50,465 nt of DNA from CAZHPY01 sp964534705 (GCA_964534705.1 CAZHPY010000003.1:1-50465), one strand, 5' to 3'. Positions 32,786 through 41,906 are shown, counted from the stretch's first letter. Numbers and translations: made by a program. Notes: a model not told the origin generated them from the sequence alone.

Positions 32786-35698
32786 CTAAGCGAACTCTTG
32801 TACCCTATAGATCGCCTTCAGACGCTCGTAACCCATCGGCTCTGCGTGTGGAAGGAAGACATAGATATGGCGTTCGCTATCTTTTGTGATGGTTATATGG
32901 GCGTTATTAAGGCTTATTTCAAGGCCTACGGAGAGTTTCAGGGCTATCGTCAGCATTTCCATTAAGCGGATGTAGCTGTCGGCCGTAAGTTCCTGGTTAT
33001 CTATTCCTACTACAAAGGCGTTTTCCCCGTCATTGCGAAGCGGGGCAAAGTCATCTGATGCAGCGGTATCTTTACCTGCCAATACGACTACCTTAGCGCC
33101 CTGCTTGCCTTCTTTTGCCCTCTCGGTATTAATATGGGCCAGCAGCTTATCATCGTCATCGACTATGAATGGGATACCTCTTGATTCACAGTGAGTACGC
33201 AGCGAACCTATCAAGGGATTAAGGGCGTTGTATTGGAGCGATCGCCCCTTTTCATATCCTTTTATCCAGCTTGTGCCAAGCGCGATTATGATCGGCTGGG
33301 ATTGCGGCTGCGCCTGGATATAAGTTAGCATATCCTGCAAATCCGTGGCTTGGGTACGCTCTGGTTCTACCGCTGTAAGCAGCTGCTGTCCTTCGGGCGC
33401 GGCTGCGACCGGCAAGCGGATCGTGAACGTCGTGCCTTTGCCGGACTCGGACCGGACATCTATTGTGCCTCCATAGCTCTGAGCTATCCCTTTAGCTAAT
33501 TCAAACCCTATGCCTGTATCCTTTTTATCTACTATAACATTATTTAATGGTATCTCTTGTGAAGTTGCCATTGTTACCGTGATATATTTTATTCCTTTGT
33601 CGGAGGTCAACTGGGTTGAGGCGGTCAAATTTACTTCCCTCATCTCCCGCAATGACAGGATCAGACTTAATAAAAGATATGCGATCTTGTCCTGCCGCGC
33701 GGGAATAGTTGGGATATCAGGAGAAAGCTGTTTACTGATAGCGTAGTTATAACCTCTATTTGCATAATACTGTGAGAAGATAAGATCCAATATCCTTTCT
33801 AAAGTATCATTTACATTAACCTGCTTTTCTGATTCATCTAAGAGCATTTCAATCCCATTAACAAAGCTCTCTGCAAATGGAACGCCCTGTGCGAGATTAC
33901 GCTTATGGCGAGGATACTGCACCGATGACAGCAGCTCTCTTGCGGTTCCCAGGTTATCTTTTATTAACTGCGCGAACCATAGATAGAAATCCCTGACATT
34001 ATCTGATGACGATAGCTGCCTTCTAATAAATTCGTTTTCAAGAGCAACGTCTAACCGCTGGTGCAGAGACCACAATGTTTCGCCTACTTCCTTGGATTCC
34101 CTGTCATGCGCCACCACAGCGCCTCCTGTCATATATATGATGAGATATGTCAGGTAATCGGCTTTAGGAAAGATATCTGCTATGGAACTCTTGTCTATCT
34201 CTCCGCTTATCATTTTAGAGTGGATCAAAACATACTCTTCGTCATTGATCGGGATCGAGGCCGGAGAGAAAATTGTAAGAAATGTCCCAAAAGATCCGAG
34301 ATGTTCATGCTCAAGGCCGATGGATATCGCTATCTTATCTAAGGTCTCGAAATCGACATTATGTGTAATGTCAATGCCTGGCGTTAAGATTGGTAGTTTC
34401 GGGTCTTCGGTGAGGTTCCACACTGCTTCTTTGTGAGCAGAATCGTAGCGGATCTGTGTTTTTTCGAAGCCATAATCCGAGGTAACGACAAAACCTCTCT
34501 TCAGAGCCCTGTTGACTTCCTTCATCCATGTAAATAAATGCAGGTTAACGGCTATTTCCTTGCCTTCGGGAGGCAATTTTCCGACTAATTCAAAATAGTT
34601 ATTGATCTTATCTGTTGAGAGACCGGCTTCCACTTCCTTAAACTCACCGTTATCATATGTAACATATATCTCTTTTAATACACCGTTTCTCATTACAACA
34701 CGATGCACTGGAAATGCATCGGGTAGTTCGTTCGAGAAAAATACACCTTCGATGCTTTCGTTTTCAAACGGCATTTCGAAAACAGACGCTACAACACAAC
34801 GTACTCCGGGATGCCTGCCATGTAACAATTGTCCTTGTTTTTTGCTCCAGCTTTCGCTTATATCGATTATAGTGTATTGGATATGAGAATAAAGATCCTG
34901 CATCCCCTCTTCTGTTTTTATAGTATCGAGAATATGAAGGGCCATCGACCCATCTCCGCCGCCTTGTTCTACGATATTAAAAATACCGGGCTTGCCCATC
35001 TCTTCCCAAAAGCCATAAAATTGGCGCGCAAAAGCGCGCGCTACGCCGGGAGATGCGTCTGTTTTAAATGTAATCCCATCCGTACTCGATGCACCAAACC
35101 TTGCCAGGCCTTTTTCATAATAACCTTTCGAAGCCGCTATATGCTGAAATTCCTCAAATGTGATCTTGCCGGCGTTCTCTCGTATACGGGTTATTAGTGA
35201 TCGGGTGACACCTGCCTCCACGGATGCATCCACTTTTATATAAACACTCGTCTTATCCTTTATCGGTATGGTCGTATCACCGTCTTGCAGATTATAGACA
35301 AGCCTGTACGTTGTCGCGCCGGCTCTCGTAACAGGCAATGAAAATCCGGTTATAACGCCTTCCTCCCGGATCTCTTCTATGCCGTCAATATCAAAACCTT
35401 CTAACAGCATTTCTGCTTCGCCGTTCTTTTCTCTTATGTGTTTCCTGATGAGGGGAATAAGGATATTTCTTGGATTCTGAAGGTTTTGTTCTCTGGCCAA
35501 GAGAAGCATCTGGCCGATAATATAACTGATATCTGTGAACAACCATCTGTTACGGAAGCTTCCATCGGTTTCAGGGACAGGTTTAGATGCTAATGGGGGA
35601 GCCAGCGCAAATGCATTATCGCTGACTATAAATAAGCAAATTAAAACTAATGCTATGCTTTTATACAATATGTTGTATTTGAGGGTACTGATCAACAT
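32786..35698 (-). CDS. membrane-anchored MidA-like methyltransferase fused to degenerate histidine-kinase domain
   Basis: 970 residues. N-terminal anchor (about 10-32, ending SDNAFALAPP). Residues about 178-480 are a convincing MidA/NDUFAF7-type SAM methyltransferase: ITFEEFQHIAASKGYYEKG, NIVEQGGGDGSMALHIL (SAM loop at 241-257), FFSNELPDAFPVHRVV and VVTSDYGFEKTQIRY. After a helical stretch comes a GHKL-like fragment, DKKDTGIGFELAKGIAQSYGG at 724-744 and GKGTTFTIRLPV, in which G1 and G2 are merged, the ATP lid is missing and no N-box Asn is seen, so it is probably not an active kinase. An alpha/beta domain of about 190 residues ends it. Confidence 0.85.
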   Translation of the reverse strand: MLISTLKYNILYKSIALVLICLFIVSDNAFALAPPLASKPVPETDGSFRNRWLFTDISYIIGQMLLLAREQNLQNPRNILIPLIRKHIREKNGEAEMLLEGFDIDGIEEIREEGVITGFSLPVTRAGATTYRLVYNLQDGDTTIPIKDKTSVYIKVDASVEAGVTRSLITRIRENAGKITFEEFQHIAASKGYYEKGLARFGASSTDGITFKTDASPGVARAFARQFYGFWEEMGKPGIFNIVEQGGGDGSMALHILDTIKTEEGMQDLYSHIQYTIIDISESWSKKQGQLLHGRHPGVRCVVASVFEMPFENESIEGVFFSNELPDAFPVHRVVMRNGVLKEIYVTYDNGEFKEVEAGLSTDKINNYFELVGKLPPEGKEIAVNLHLFTWMKEVNRALKRGFVVTSDYGFEKTQIRYDSAHKEAVWNLTEDPKLPILTPGIDITHNVDFETLDKIAISIGLEHEHLGSFGTFLTIFSPASIPINDEEYVLIHSKMISGEIDKSSIADIFPKADYLTYLIIYMTGGAVVAHDRESKEVGETLWSLHQRLDVALENEFIRRQLSSSDNVRDFYLWFAQLIKDNLGTARELLSSVQYPRHKRNLAQGVPFAESFVNGIEMLLDESEKQVNVNDTLERILDLIFSQYYANRGYNYAISKQLSPDIPTIPARQDKIAYLLLSLILSLREMREVNLTASTQLTSDKGIKYITVTMATSQEIPLNNVIVDKKDTGIGFELAKGIAQSYGGTIDVRSESGKGTTFTIRLPVAAAPEGQQLLTAVEPERTQATDLQDMLTYIQAQPQSQPIIIALGTSWIKGYEKGRSLQYNALNPLIGSLRTHCESRGIPFIVDDDDKLLAHINTERAKEGKQGAKVVVLAGKDTAASDDFAPLRNDGENAFVVGIDNQELTADSYIRLMEMLTIALKLSVGLEISLNNAHITITKDSERHIYVFLPHAEPMGYERLKAIYRVQEFA

Positions 35699-35793
35699 GG
35701 TAGAAAAAGTATAGCATAATACTTTGTTAAATCAATCAAAATGTAGCTATCTTTTTTATGCCTAACGGAAGATGGTGAGACGGGAAAATAAAA

Positions 35794-35889
35794 TGGCGGA
35801 GAGGGAGAGATTTGAACTCTCGATACTGGTTTTCACCTGTATGGCGGTTTAGCAAACCGCTGCCTTAAACCGGGCTAGGCAACCTCTCC
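35794..35889 (-). tRNA. tRNA-Ser (GCT)
   Basis: 96 nt with encoded CCA and a long variable arm, as expected for Ser. Acceptor GGAGAGG with CCTCTCC, anticodon loop TTGCTAA (GCT), T-stem GAGAG/CTCTC. Its first 41 bases are also the 3' end of the tadA frame. Confidence 0.95.
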
Positions 35890-36334
35890 GCTTTTTAAAG
35901 AACTCTTTTAAAAGGGCGGCGCATTCTTCCTTCAATACGCCTTTATCTGTCTTTACCCTGTGATTGAGCTTTTTATTGTCCGTTATGTTAAAGACCGAAC
36001 TGCAAGCGCCTGTTTTAGGATCGTCCGCGCCGTAAACCAGCCTTTTAACGCGGGCCAGGACAAGCGCTCCGGCGCACATAGAACACGGTTCAATTGTAAC
36101 ATACATGGTAGTATTTGGCAAACGCTCGTTGGCAAAATGGGAAGCGGCCTGGGTAATGGCTATGATCTCGGCATGGGCGGTCGGGTCCTTAAGGAGCTTT
36201 ATCTGGTTGTGAGCCCTTGCTATTACATGGCCTTCGTGAACTATGATCGCGCCGACAGGAACTTCTCCGGCATCAAAGGCCTTCTGCGCCTCCCTGATCG
36301 CTTCGGACATGTAGAACTGGTCGAGTTTTGACAT
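35849..36334 (-). CDS. tadA: tRNA-specific adenosine deaminase TadA
   Basis: 161 residues. Zinc-deaminase signature: HAEI with His54 and catalytic Glu56, PCSMC with Cys84 and Cys87, plus PVGAIIV and ANERLPNTTMYVTIEPC. It converts A34 to inosine in tRNA-Arg(ACG), whose gene is directly upstream. The last 14 residues (RRGCLARFKAAVC) are encoded by the start of the downstream tRNA-Ser; the stop TAA falls in the tRNA anticodon loop. The family normally ends soon after the FFKKR helix, so the tail is added. Confidence 0.93.
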   Translation of the reverse strand: MSKLDQFYMSEAIREAQKAFDAGEVPVGAIIVHEGHVIARAHNQIKLLKDPTAHAEIIAITQAASHFANERLPNTTMYVTIEPCSMCAGALVLARVKRLVYGADDPKTGACSSVFNITDNKKLNHRVKTDKGVLKEECAALLKEFFKKRRGCLARFKAAVC

Positions 36335-36365
36335 TTAGAATAAGTTAGGGGATAACTATTAAAAT

Positions 36366-36442
36366 TGGCGCGCCTGGCAGGGATCGAACCTGCTACACCC
36401 TGGTTCGTAGCCAGGTACTCTATCCATGTGAGTTACAGGCGC
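36366..36442 (-). tRNA. tRNA-Arg (ACG)
   Basis: 77 nt with encoded CCA. Acceptor GCGCCTG with CAGGCGC, D-arm GGATAGAGT, anticodon stem CCTGG/CCAGG around CTACGAA (ACG), T-stem GCAGG/CCTGC. Closely resembles bacterial tRNA-Arg(ACG), the TadA substrate. Confidence 0.95.
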
Positions 36443-36470
36443 GCAAAACTTTTTGAAAATTCTTTACCCG

Positions 36471-36794
36471 CTACTTTATGCCGCTTCCGGGCGGGACTTC
36501 TTTTTCCGGTATAAGTATGACCGGCCCCGCGTCCCCGGATGCAGCCAGCAGCATGCCGTTGCTTTCAAGCCCCATCACCATGCGGGGCTCGAGATTCGTA
36601 ATGACCGCTATCTCTTTGCCGACAAGGTCTTTTGCCTGGTATTGTTTTTTTATACCGGCCACTATCTGTCTTTTTTCCGAGTTGCCGAGGTCTATTTGCA
36701 GTTTCAGCAATTTTTCCGCCCCGGCGACCTCTTCGGCTTCCAATATCTTCGCTATCTTAAGTTCGATCTTTTTAAAATCGTCATATGTTATCAT
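36471..36794 (-). CDS. stand-alone tRNA-binding domain (MetG C-terminal/CsaA-like)
   Basis: 107 residues making one OB-fold tRNA-binding domain: DFKKIELKIAKILEAEEVAGAEKLLKLQIDLG, then QIVAGIKKQYQAKDLVGKEIAVITNLEPRMVMGLESNGMLLAA. This matches the C-terminal dimerisation domain of MetRS and free-standing beta-type subunits. It may serve MetRS in trans. It is followed by tRNA-Arg and preceded by plsC with a 2-bp gap. Confidence 0.88.
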   Translation of the reverse strand: MITYDDFKKIELKIAKILEAEEVAGAEKLLKLQIDLGNSEKRQIVAGIKKQYQAKDLVGKEIAVITNLEPRMVMGLESNGMLLAASGDAGPVILIPEKEVPPGSGIK

Positions 36795-36796
36795 TA

Positions 36797-37510
36797 TTAT
36801 GCTGCCTCCAATTGAGAACGCACAAGATTTTTTAGTTTTTCAAAATCACCCGGGCCATATCCTGAAGTATCTACCGCGGGTAGCACTCTTAATATGCAAT
36901 GGATCTTTTCGGCAAACTGGCGGCCGTGTTTTGGTATAGCGTCCCTCGTCCCCTTGATACGTACTGGCAGGACCGGTTTTTTCTCTCTTATCGCAAGCTT
37001 GAACGCGCCGTTCTGGAATTCGTTCATCGTATCCGTTTCGCTTCTTGTTCCCTCCGGAAAAAATAAGACGGACATGCCGTTCCTAAGCCACTCTGCGGCT
37101 TCGCGGTATACTTTTTTTACACTTGCCAGATTTCCCCTGTCCAGCTTGATGTGTTTTGCCAGGGACATGCACCATCCTAGAAAAGGTACCTTAAAAAGGC
37201 TTTCTTTCGCAACCCATTTAAATTGTGCCTTCATCTGGTATAGCACTATTATATCGGCCAGGCTCTGGTGATTGGCCACAATAACATATGTTTTATTTTT
37301 GTCAATATTTTCCAGGCCGCTTACGTCCATTTTGCAGATGGAGCCAAGCCCTACCAGGAGATCAGACCACCAGTAACACTGCGCATGGGCAACTTTTCGT
37401 TTTTTGTCAAAAGGATAAAGTATTATTACGAAAAACAGCATTGCAAAATACAAGATAATGGTAAGCAATGCGCCGTAAGCCCATGTCATAGCCGACACAA
37501 ATTGCTTCAT
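36797..37510 (-). CDS. plsC: 1-acyl-sn-glycerol-3-phosphate acyltransferase
   Basis: 237 residues. N-terminal TM (about 12-33), acyltransferase motif I NHQSLAD (His81, Asp86), LFFPEGTRS at 149-157 (motif III), and KPVLPVRIKGT (motif IV). It converts lysophosphatidic acid to phosphatidic acid at the inner membrane face. Stops 2 bp before the tRNA-binding protein start, same strand. Confidence 0.9.
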   Translation of the reverse strand: MKQFVSAMTWAYGALLTIILYFAMLFFVIILYPFDKKRKVAHAQCYWWSDLLVGLGSICKMDVSGLENIDKNKTYVIVANHQSLADIIVLYQMKAQFKWVAKESLFKVPFLGWCMSLAKHIKLDRGNLASVKKVYREAAEWLRNGMSVLFFPEGTRSETDTMNEFQNGAFKLAIREKKPVLPVRIKGTRDAIPKHGRQFAEKIHCILRVLPAVDTSGYGPGDFEKLKNLVRSQLEAA

Positions 37511-37560
37511 AGGGTGTTTATTATAACATTATTTTATCCGGGTATGCAACTATAACTGGG

Positions 37561-39009
37561 TCAGTCTTTGAACAGGAAATTATCAAAACACCATATATTT
37601 CTTTTATCAAGCTGCGCTGCGGGATTTCCTTTGAAGAATACATGATAATTCTTCATGGGGGTCCAGTCAGAAGGTTCTGAGACCATCTTCCCAAGATAAT
37701 GCCTGGCTATGCCTAGTATGTAATCGTATGGTAGGGCGTCCGGCGAATGCACTCCTTTGTCAGGATTCTCTATCATCCACATTATGCCTGACACAACCCC
37801 TATTGCGACCTGCATGGTAGTGGCATTCTGGTGTGGCACAAGTTTCCTGGACTCTTCTATGCTAAGCATGCTGCCCGTCCACCATGAATTATATTTATGG
37901 CCCATTAAAAGAGCGCCCAATATGTCCTCGCCGCCGGTTATTTCATCGCTCATTATGCGCTGCTTCTCCTGCAATTCATAGTTCCTGGCGCGTAGTTCGT
38001 ATAACGACGCTATCGTCTCATTACACGGCGTATACGCGTAGTGGACCGTAGGCCTGTACGACACGGCTCCTTTTTCATATACGGTAAGATGGTCCGATAT
38101 GCTGAACGCCTCTGCGTGCCTTATGACCATGCCCACTATCTCCCTATAAGGGACCCATGTCCTGACCCACGTGTTCATTCCCATCTGTGATAAAAAGATC
38201 TGGTTCCCCGGGCCATACGGCGGAGTACTGTGGATCAAGCTTATATCTTTTTCATGCGTTCCCCATCCCATTTCCGACGGAGAGATGCCTTCCTCACGCA
38301 GGCCTTCAATGCTCCATGTCCCTACGAATTCATCGACCTCTTTAGGCCTGTTGGTTATCTGGGTATCCAATTCGCTTACATGGATGACCTTTATTCCTAG
38401 TACCATCGCCATCCGGGCGAAATTTTTTGCGTCCATGAGCCGCCGCATATTCTTTGCCTGGTCCTTCGGAAGGCTCTTATCCCGCGCATATTTCGAAGCG
38501 ATATCCATTATGCCTTTTTTTGTAAAATGCGATATCAGGCCGGGATTAGCGCCGTGATCGAGCACGGCTGTCATGCTGCCATTATTCCACTTAGAAACCA
38601 CCTCCCGTATCTGCATCTGTTTATAATAAAGCGATTTCTTGAAGGCGCTCTTATTGTGTATGCCGGCGTACGGGTCCCACTCTTCGACGGAAGTATTTAT
38701 GTATAAGACCTTGTTGTCATGGCACCAGTTGAGCATGTCGATACATTCGATGTTCCATGCCAGATCTATGACCAGCCCTCCCGCTGAAACGTATTTCGAC
38801 AGCAATTGGTTTATATTTATCGGGGTCACCCTCTCCTGGAAATATTTTATCCCTTTCTTGAGCCACGGTTGCAGCTCTTTTCTCTTATCCACAAAGTCGA
38901 TTATCGTGATATTTTTATACGGGATATCTATATGCCGCAAAAGGATGGGGATCGTGCATTTTGCAACGGAGCCGTAACCTATTATGAGGACTTTATTTTT
39001 AAATTTCAT
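37561..39009 (-). CDS. hss: homospermidine synthase
   Basis: 482 residues from the ATG at 39009. Rossmann NAD motif VLIIGYGSVAKCTIPIL at the start; the family's VIDLAWNIECIDMLNWCHDNKVLYINTSVEEWDPY and DHGANPGLISHF are clear. It makes homospermidine from putrescine (with spermidine or a second putrescine). A GTG at 39039 also opens the frame, but its codons lie within the -10 region of a good promoter, so the ATG is chosen. No Shine-Dalgarno is seen. Confidence 0.93.
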   Translation of the reverse strand: MKFKNKVLIIGYGSVAKCTIPILLRHIDIPYKNITIIDFVDKRKELQPWLKKGIKYFQERVTPININQLLSKYVSAGGLVIDLAWNIECIDMLNWCHDNKVLYINTSVEEWDPYAGIHNKSAFKKSLYYKQMQIREVVSKWNNGSMTAVLDHGANPGLISHFTKKGIMDIASKYARDKSLPKDQAKNMRRLMDAKNFARMAMVLGIKVIHVSELDTQITNRPKEVDEFVGTWSIEGLREEGISPSEMGWGTHEKDISLIHSTPPYGPGNQIFLSQMGMNTWVRTWVPYREIVGMVIRHAEAFSISDHLTVYEKGAVSYRPTVHYAYTPCNETIASLYELRARNYELQEKQRIMSDEITGGEDILGALLMGHKYNSWWTGSMLSIEESRKLVPHQNATTMQVAIGVVSGIMWMIENPDKGVHSPDALPYDYILGIARHYLGKMVSEPSDWTPMKNYHVFFKGNPAAQLDKRNIWCFDNFLFKD

Positions 39010-39029
39010 TATAAAATTATTTTGTTTTA

Positions 39030-39058
39030 AGTATACCACTGTATTTTTAACAATACAA
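39030..39058 (-). promoter_or_regulatory. sigma70-like promoter of hss
   Basis: -35 TTGTAT (39058-39053), 17-bp spacer, -10 TATACT (39035-39030). It places transcription start a few bases before the ATG at 39009, supporting that start. Confidence 0.6.
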
Positions 39059-39076
39059 AAAATAATATAAAAAATC

Positions 39077-39105
39077 TTGATATATCCGCCCGAGCAGTAT
39101 ATAAT
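39077..39105 (+). promoter_or_regulatory. sigma70-like promoter of tRNA-Asp
   Basis: -35 TTGATA (39077-39082), 17-bp spacer, -10 TATAAT (39100-39105), 13 bp before the mature tRNA start. A near-consensus promoter for a stable RNA. Confidence 0.8.
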
Positions 39106-39118
39106 AACCGCTGCAATT

Positions 39119-39197
39119 GGGGACGTAGTTCAGTTTGGTTTAGAACGTCAGATTGTCGATCTGAAGGTCGCGGGTTCGAGCCCCGTCGTCCCCGCCA
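39119..39197 (+). tRNA. tRNA-Asp (GTC), integration site
   Basis: 79 nt with encoded CCA. Acceptor GGGGACG with CGTCCCC, anticodon loop TTGTCGA (GTC), T-arm GCGGG TTCGAGC CCCGT. The 3' half from 39150 on is repeated exactly at 50411-50459, showing that an element integrated here and kept the tRNA intact on the left. Confidence 0.95.
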
Positions 39198-39198
39198 C
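39150..39198 (+). repeat. attL: 49-bp direct repeat at the tRNA-Asp 3' end
   Basis: Starts AGATTGTCGATCTGAAGG and ends CCCCGCCAC; identical to attR at 50411-50459. It includes the anticodon arm and T-arm, the usual crossover region of tyrosine integrases. Confidence 0.93.
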
Positions 39199-39209
39199 AT
39201 AGAAACAGA

Positions 39210-39248
39210 AAATCCCTCACGACTTAATCATCGTGGGGATTTTTTTTG
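39210..39248 (+). terminator. Rho-independent terminator after tRNA-Asp
   Basis: AATCCCTCACGA pairs with TCGTGGGGATT (one bulge) around a short loop, followed by a run of eight T. Lies 13 bp past the tRNA 3' end. Confidence 0.8.
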
Positions 39249-39289
39249 TTTTACCTCTTTATGTCTCTTGTTATGTTTTACGGCCTACT

Positions 39290-39309
39290 ATGGACACTTT
39301 TTGGACACC
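39290..39309 (+). repeat. candidate integrase arm site, left (TGGACAC pair)
   Basis: Two TGGACAC units 11 bp apart. The 20 bases match 50289-50308 near attR at 19 of 20 positions, same orientation. Position and spacing of about one helical turn fit arm-type binding sites; function is inferred. Confidence 0.5.
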
Positions 39310-39352
39310 ACTTATTTTTTGGGTTTTTCCTGGGCATAGTATGACATTTCTC

Positions 39353-40798
39353 TTAAAAATTTAAATGAGGCTGGAATTCTTTTCGGCGCTCAATGTTAGT
39401 TAGATCGGTTAAGCTATTTTTTTCTATCTCGCCCAATTTTTCTTTTTCATAAATTTCGTCCAACATTTTAACTGCCATTTGGCTAACTGCTTTTGCTAAT
39501 AGAGGTGGTACTGCATTACCGATCAAAAGGCTTATTCCGTTTTTATTTTTATCAATTTTAACTGTGTCGAGATTTGGCCTGACCTCCTTATCGTGAAGTC
39601 CTTTGAATATGTATACTGGGCCTTTTTCGTCAACATTTGGTACAAAACTTGCGAATTCACTTATGCTTTGTTTTCTTTCAATTTTTTCTTCATACAGGTA
39701 ATCCCAAACGTCTTTATTAACAAATACAAAATCGTCTTTGAAAGACTGTATTCTAGCAGCTTCTCTTGGGCTAAGGCCTCTGTTTTGAAAAGGATGTATG
39801 CACCTAGAGGACGAAATACAACCAAAATTTCTTGTAATTGTCATCGATGGCTTATCTGGTACTAGGCGAGCATAGGTATTTTTAAAGCCACTGGTTGGAA
39901 TGGCTTCTTTTGGAACCTTAAAGCTATCCTCGTCTATTAACTCCCATATTGTTTTACCAGAACCAGGAGGAATTGTTTTCATGATTAGCTCTAATTTCTT
40001 TGAGTATGAACCGCAATGATGCAATGTTAACTTTTTTACTTCATTCGCAGAGCCGTAATTTCTCATAAACTTTTGATACTCATTTTCTGGCTTGTTATAA
40101 TAATCTATGCTTTGACCACATTTTAGTTCTGGTAAGTCTGAAATGGCTTCCATTACGGTTAAGGCCTTGACAAGTTTTTCACCTTTAATGTTAATTACTG
40201 GTTGGCCATTTAGGTAATGAGTAAAGGCCGGTTCTGGAAATTTTATGTCTCTATACCTACACCCTATGAAAAATAGTCTTTTCCGTTCTTGGGGTACTCC
40301 AAAATTGGCGGCATTTAACAAATAACTCCTAACATCATAACCTATTTTTCGGAATGATGTTCGAACCATGTTGTAAACAATGTTGTCATCGGCGCTCTTC
40401 ATACTTTTCATCCCACCAACATTTTCTAAGATGAACATTTTAGGTTCGACTTCTTTTACTAGCCTAGCAAATTCACAGAATAATAAATTCCTTGGATCGT
40501 CCACTAATCTTTTACCTAAAGTTGAAAATCCTTGGCAAGGAGTACCACCTATTATCAAATCTATCTGCCCCTTTTTCGCTCCAGTAGCAAAATAAATGTG
40601 ATCTGAGGTGACATAGCAAATATTGGCTTTTATGTAAGCAGTTTTTGGATTGTTTAACTTAAATGTGCCAGAAGCAGCAGCATCATGGTCTAAGCCAAGA
40701 ATGGTTTTAAATTTTCCTGTCTGCTCATAGCCAACGGACATCCCTCCTGCTCCACAAAACAAATCGATCAAATTATAGGTCTTCATTTTTTTATCCAT
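39353..40798 (-). CDS. DNA cytosine-5 methyltransferase
   Basis: 481 residues, full length. Motif I DLFCGAGGMSVGYEQTG at 12, catalytic GGTPCQGFS with Cys88 (motif IV), ENV at 125-127 (VI), QERKRLFF at 170-177 (VIII), LSPREAARIQSF (IX) and GNAVPPLLA (X) near the C-terminus. The target-recognition region is about 185-320. It would make 5-methylcytosine at a site that cannot be read here. It is the last gene of a four-gene minus-strand RM cluster, 118 bp after the nuclease gene. Vsr nearby fits C5 methylation, whose deamination gives T:G mismatches. Confidence 0.95.
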   Translation of the reverse strand: MDKKMKTYNLIDLFCGAGGMSVGYEQTGKFKTILGLDHDAAASGTFKLNNPKTAYIKANICYVTSDHIYFATGAKKGQIDLIIGGTPCQGFSTLGKRLVDDPRNLLFCEFARLVKEVEPKMFILENVGGMKSMKSADDNIVYNMVRTSFRKIGYDVRSYLLNAANFGVPQERKRLFFIGCRYRDIKFPEPAFTHYLNGQPVINIKGEKLVKALTVMEAISDLPELKCGQSIDYYNKPENEYQKFMRNYGSANEVKKLTLHHCGSYSKKLELIMKTIPPGSGKTIWELIDEDSFKVPKEAIPTSGFKNTYARLVPDKPSMTITRNFGCISSSRCIHPFQNRGLSPREAARIQSFKDDFVFVNKDVWDYLYEEKIERKQSISEFASFVPNVDEKGPVYIFKGLHDKEVRPNLDTVKIDKNKNGISLLIGNAVPPLLAKAVSQMAVKMLDEIYEKEKLGEIEKNSLTDLTNIERRKEFQPHLNF

Positions 40799-40916
40799 TG
40801 ACAGTATCTACATCTTCACTCTAAACATTGGCCGCTATTTTTATCTTTTTGAATAAGTTCATATGCTAATATATCATTAAAAACAAACCTCGTAAACGCT
40901 ATTTTGTTTTAATGGC

Positions 40917-41900
40917 TTAGGAAAGAGCTTTTTTGAGAGCTTTGACTGCTCCCGGAGCAGAGACACTATAAAATTTAGCCCATACGAACAAATCGCCGCC
41001 ACGCCTTCTCAGCTTCTTATTCTTCTTAGGATTAACTACTACGGCTATTTCTGGAGGGTTCGTTTTAGCCCCTTCGTTAAACAAAAACAGAATTAGTTTT
41101 TTATGCTCCGCAATTGCCTTCTTTTCAATCTCAGGCCTATGGCTTGGTACATTTACTGGACGCTCACCCTTGTCGTTCGTTTCTTTCATTCTTCCTCTGT
41201 CAGTTCTTTGAATCTCCAAACAAATCTCTTTCTTAGTGGCAACTTTTTTAACTATTAAATCCGACTCCCCAGATATAACTACGCCCTTTCCTTTTCTCGA
41301 ACTTTTAAATCTTATTTTTCTATCTGCATCATGTGCCGTAGAAATTAATTTTAAGCCCATTCCTCGCGTATTTGCCTTTATCCAATGTTTTGCTACATCT
41401 TCTGATATCCACCCACGCACTAAGTTAACGAAATATTCTTCGGGTAATCTACCTCCCATATTGTATCTGAAGCCCTTTATTGCTTCGACTTCAGTAACGC
41501 CCATACTTTTTCTAACGACTAATTCTAAAAAGCCTTCTAATAATATTTGTTTATATTTTTTTAAAATCTTTTTGGTCGTATTTTTACCTATGTTAGAGTT
41601 ACTACAAAAATTTTGGGCTGCTATCGTTGAAGCAGCAAACCAAGTATTTAAATCCGCTATTTTGTCAACTAACTCTATTACTGAATAAGATCGACGAAAT
41701 TTTAATGTATTTTTGAGTTTATTTATAATAGTTTCGCTTATGTTAGGATTTTTTTTGAGTAATTGAATGGAGTTTTCAAAATGGTGAACCGAGGCAGGAA
41801 AATCATCGTATAAATCCTCCTTTGAATTATAAATCTTTATCAAACATTTAAGGGCTTTGATTAATTGTTTTGACAATTTTTCTGTCTTAACTTTATTCAT
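40917..41900 (-). CDS. putative type II restriction endonuclease (PD-(D/E)xK-like), subunit A
   Basis: 327 residues, no database-level name. Helical N-terminal half, then a candidate nuclease core: GESDLIVKK with Asp214 and KKEICLEIQ with Glu229 and Gln231, i.e. a D...ExQ variant of D...ExK. The tail is basic (NPKKNKKLRRRGG). It shares the layout GW(I/V)SE-x2-x-K ... (S/A)D with the protein at 42387-43130. Position between Vsr and a C5 methyltransferase supports restriction. It starts 6 bp after the vsr stop. Confidence 0.6.
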   Translation of the reverse strand: MNKVKTEKLSKQLIKALKCLIKIYNSKEDLYDDFPASVHHFENSIQLLKKNPNISETIINKLKNTLKFRRSYSVIELVDKIADLNTWFAASTIAAQNFCSNSNIGKNTTKKILKKYKQILLEGFLELVVRKSMGVTEVEAIKGFRYNMGGRLPEEYFVNLVRGWISEDVAKHWIKANTRGMGLKLISTAHDADRKIRFKSSRKGKGVVISGESDLIVKKVATKKEICLEIQRTDRGRMKETNDKGERPVNVPSHRPEIEKKAIAEHKKLILFLFNEGAKTNPPEIAVVVNPKKNKKLRRRGGDLFVWAKFYSVSAPGAVKALKKALS

Positions 41901-41906
41901 AATATA

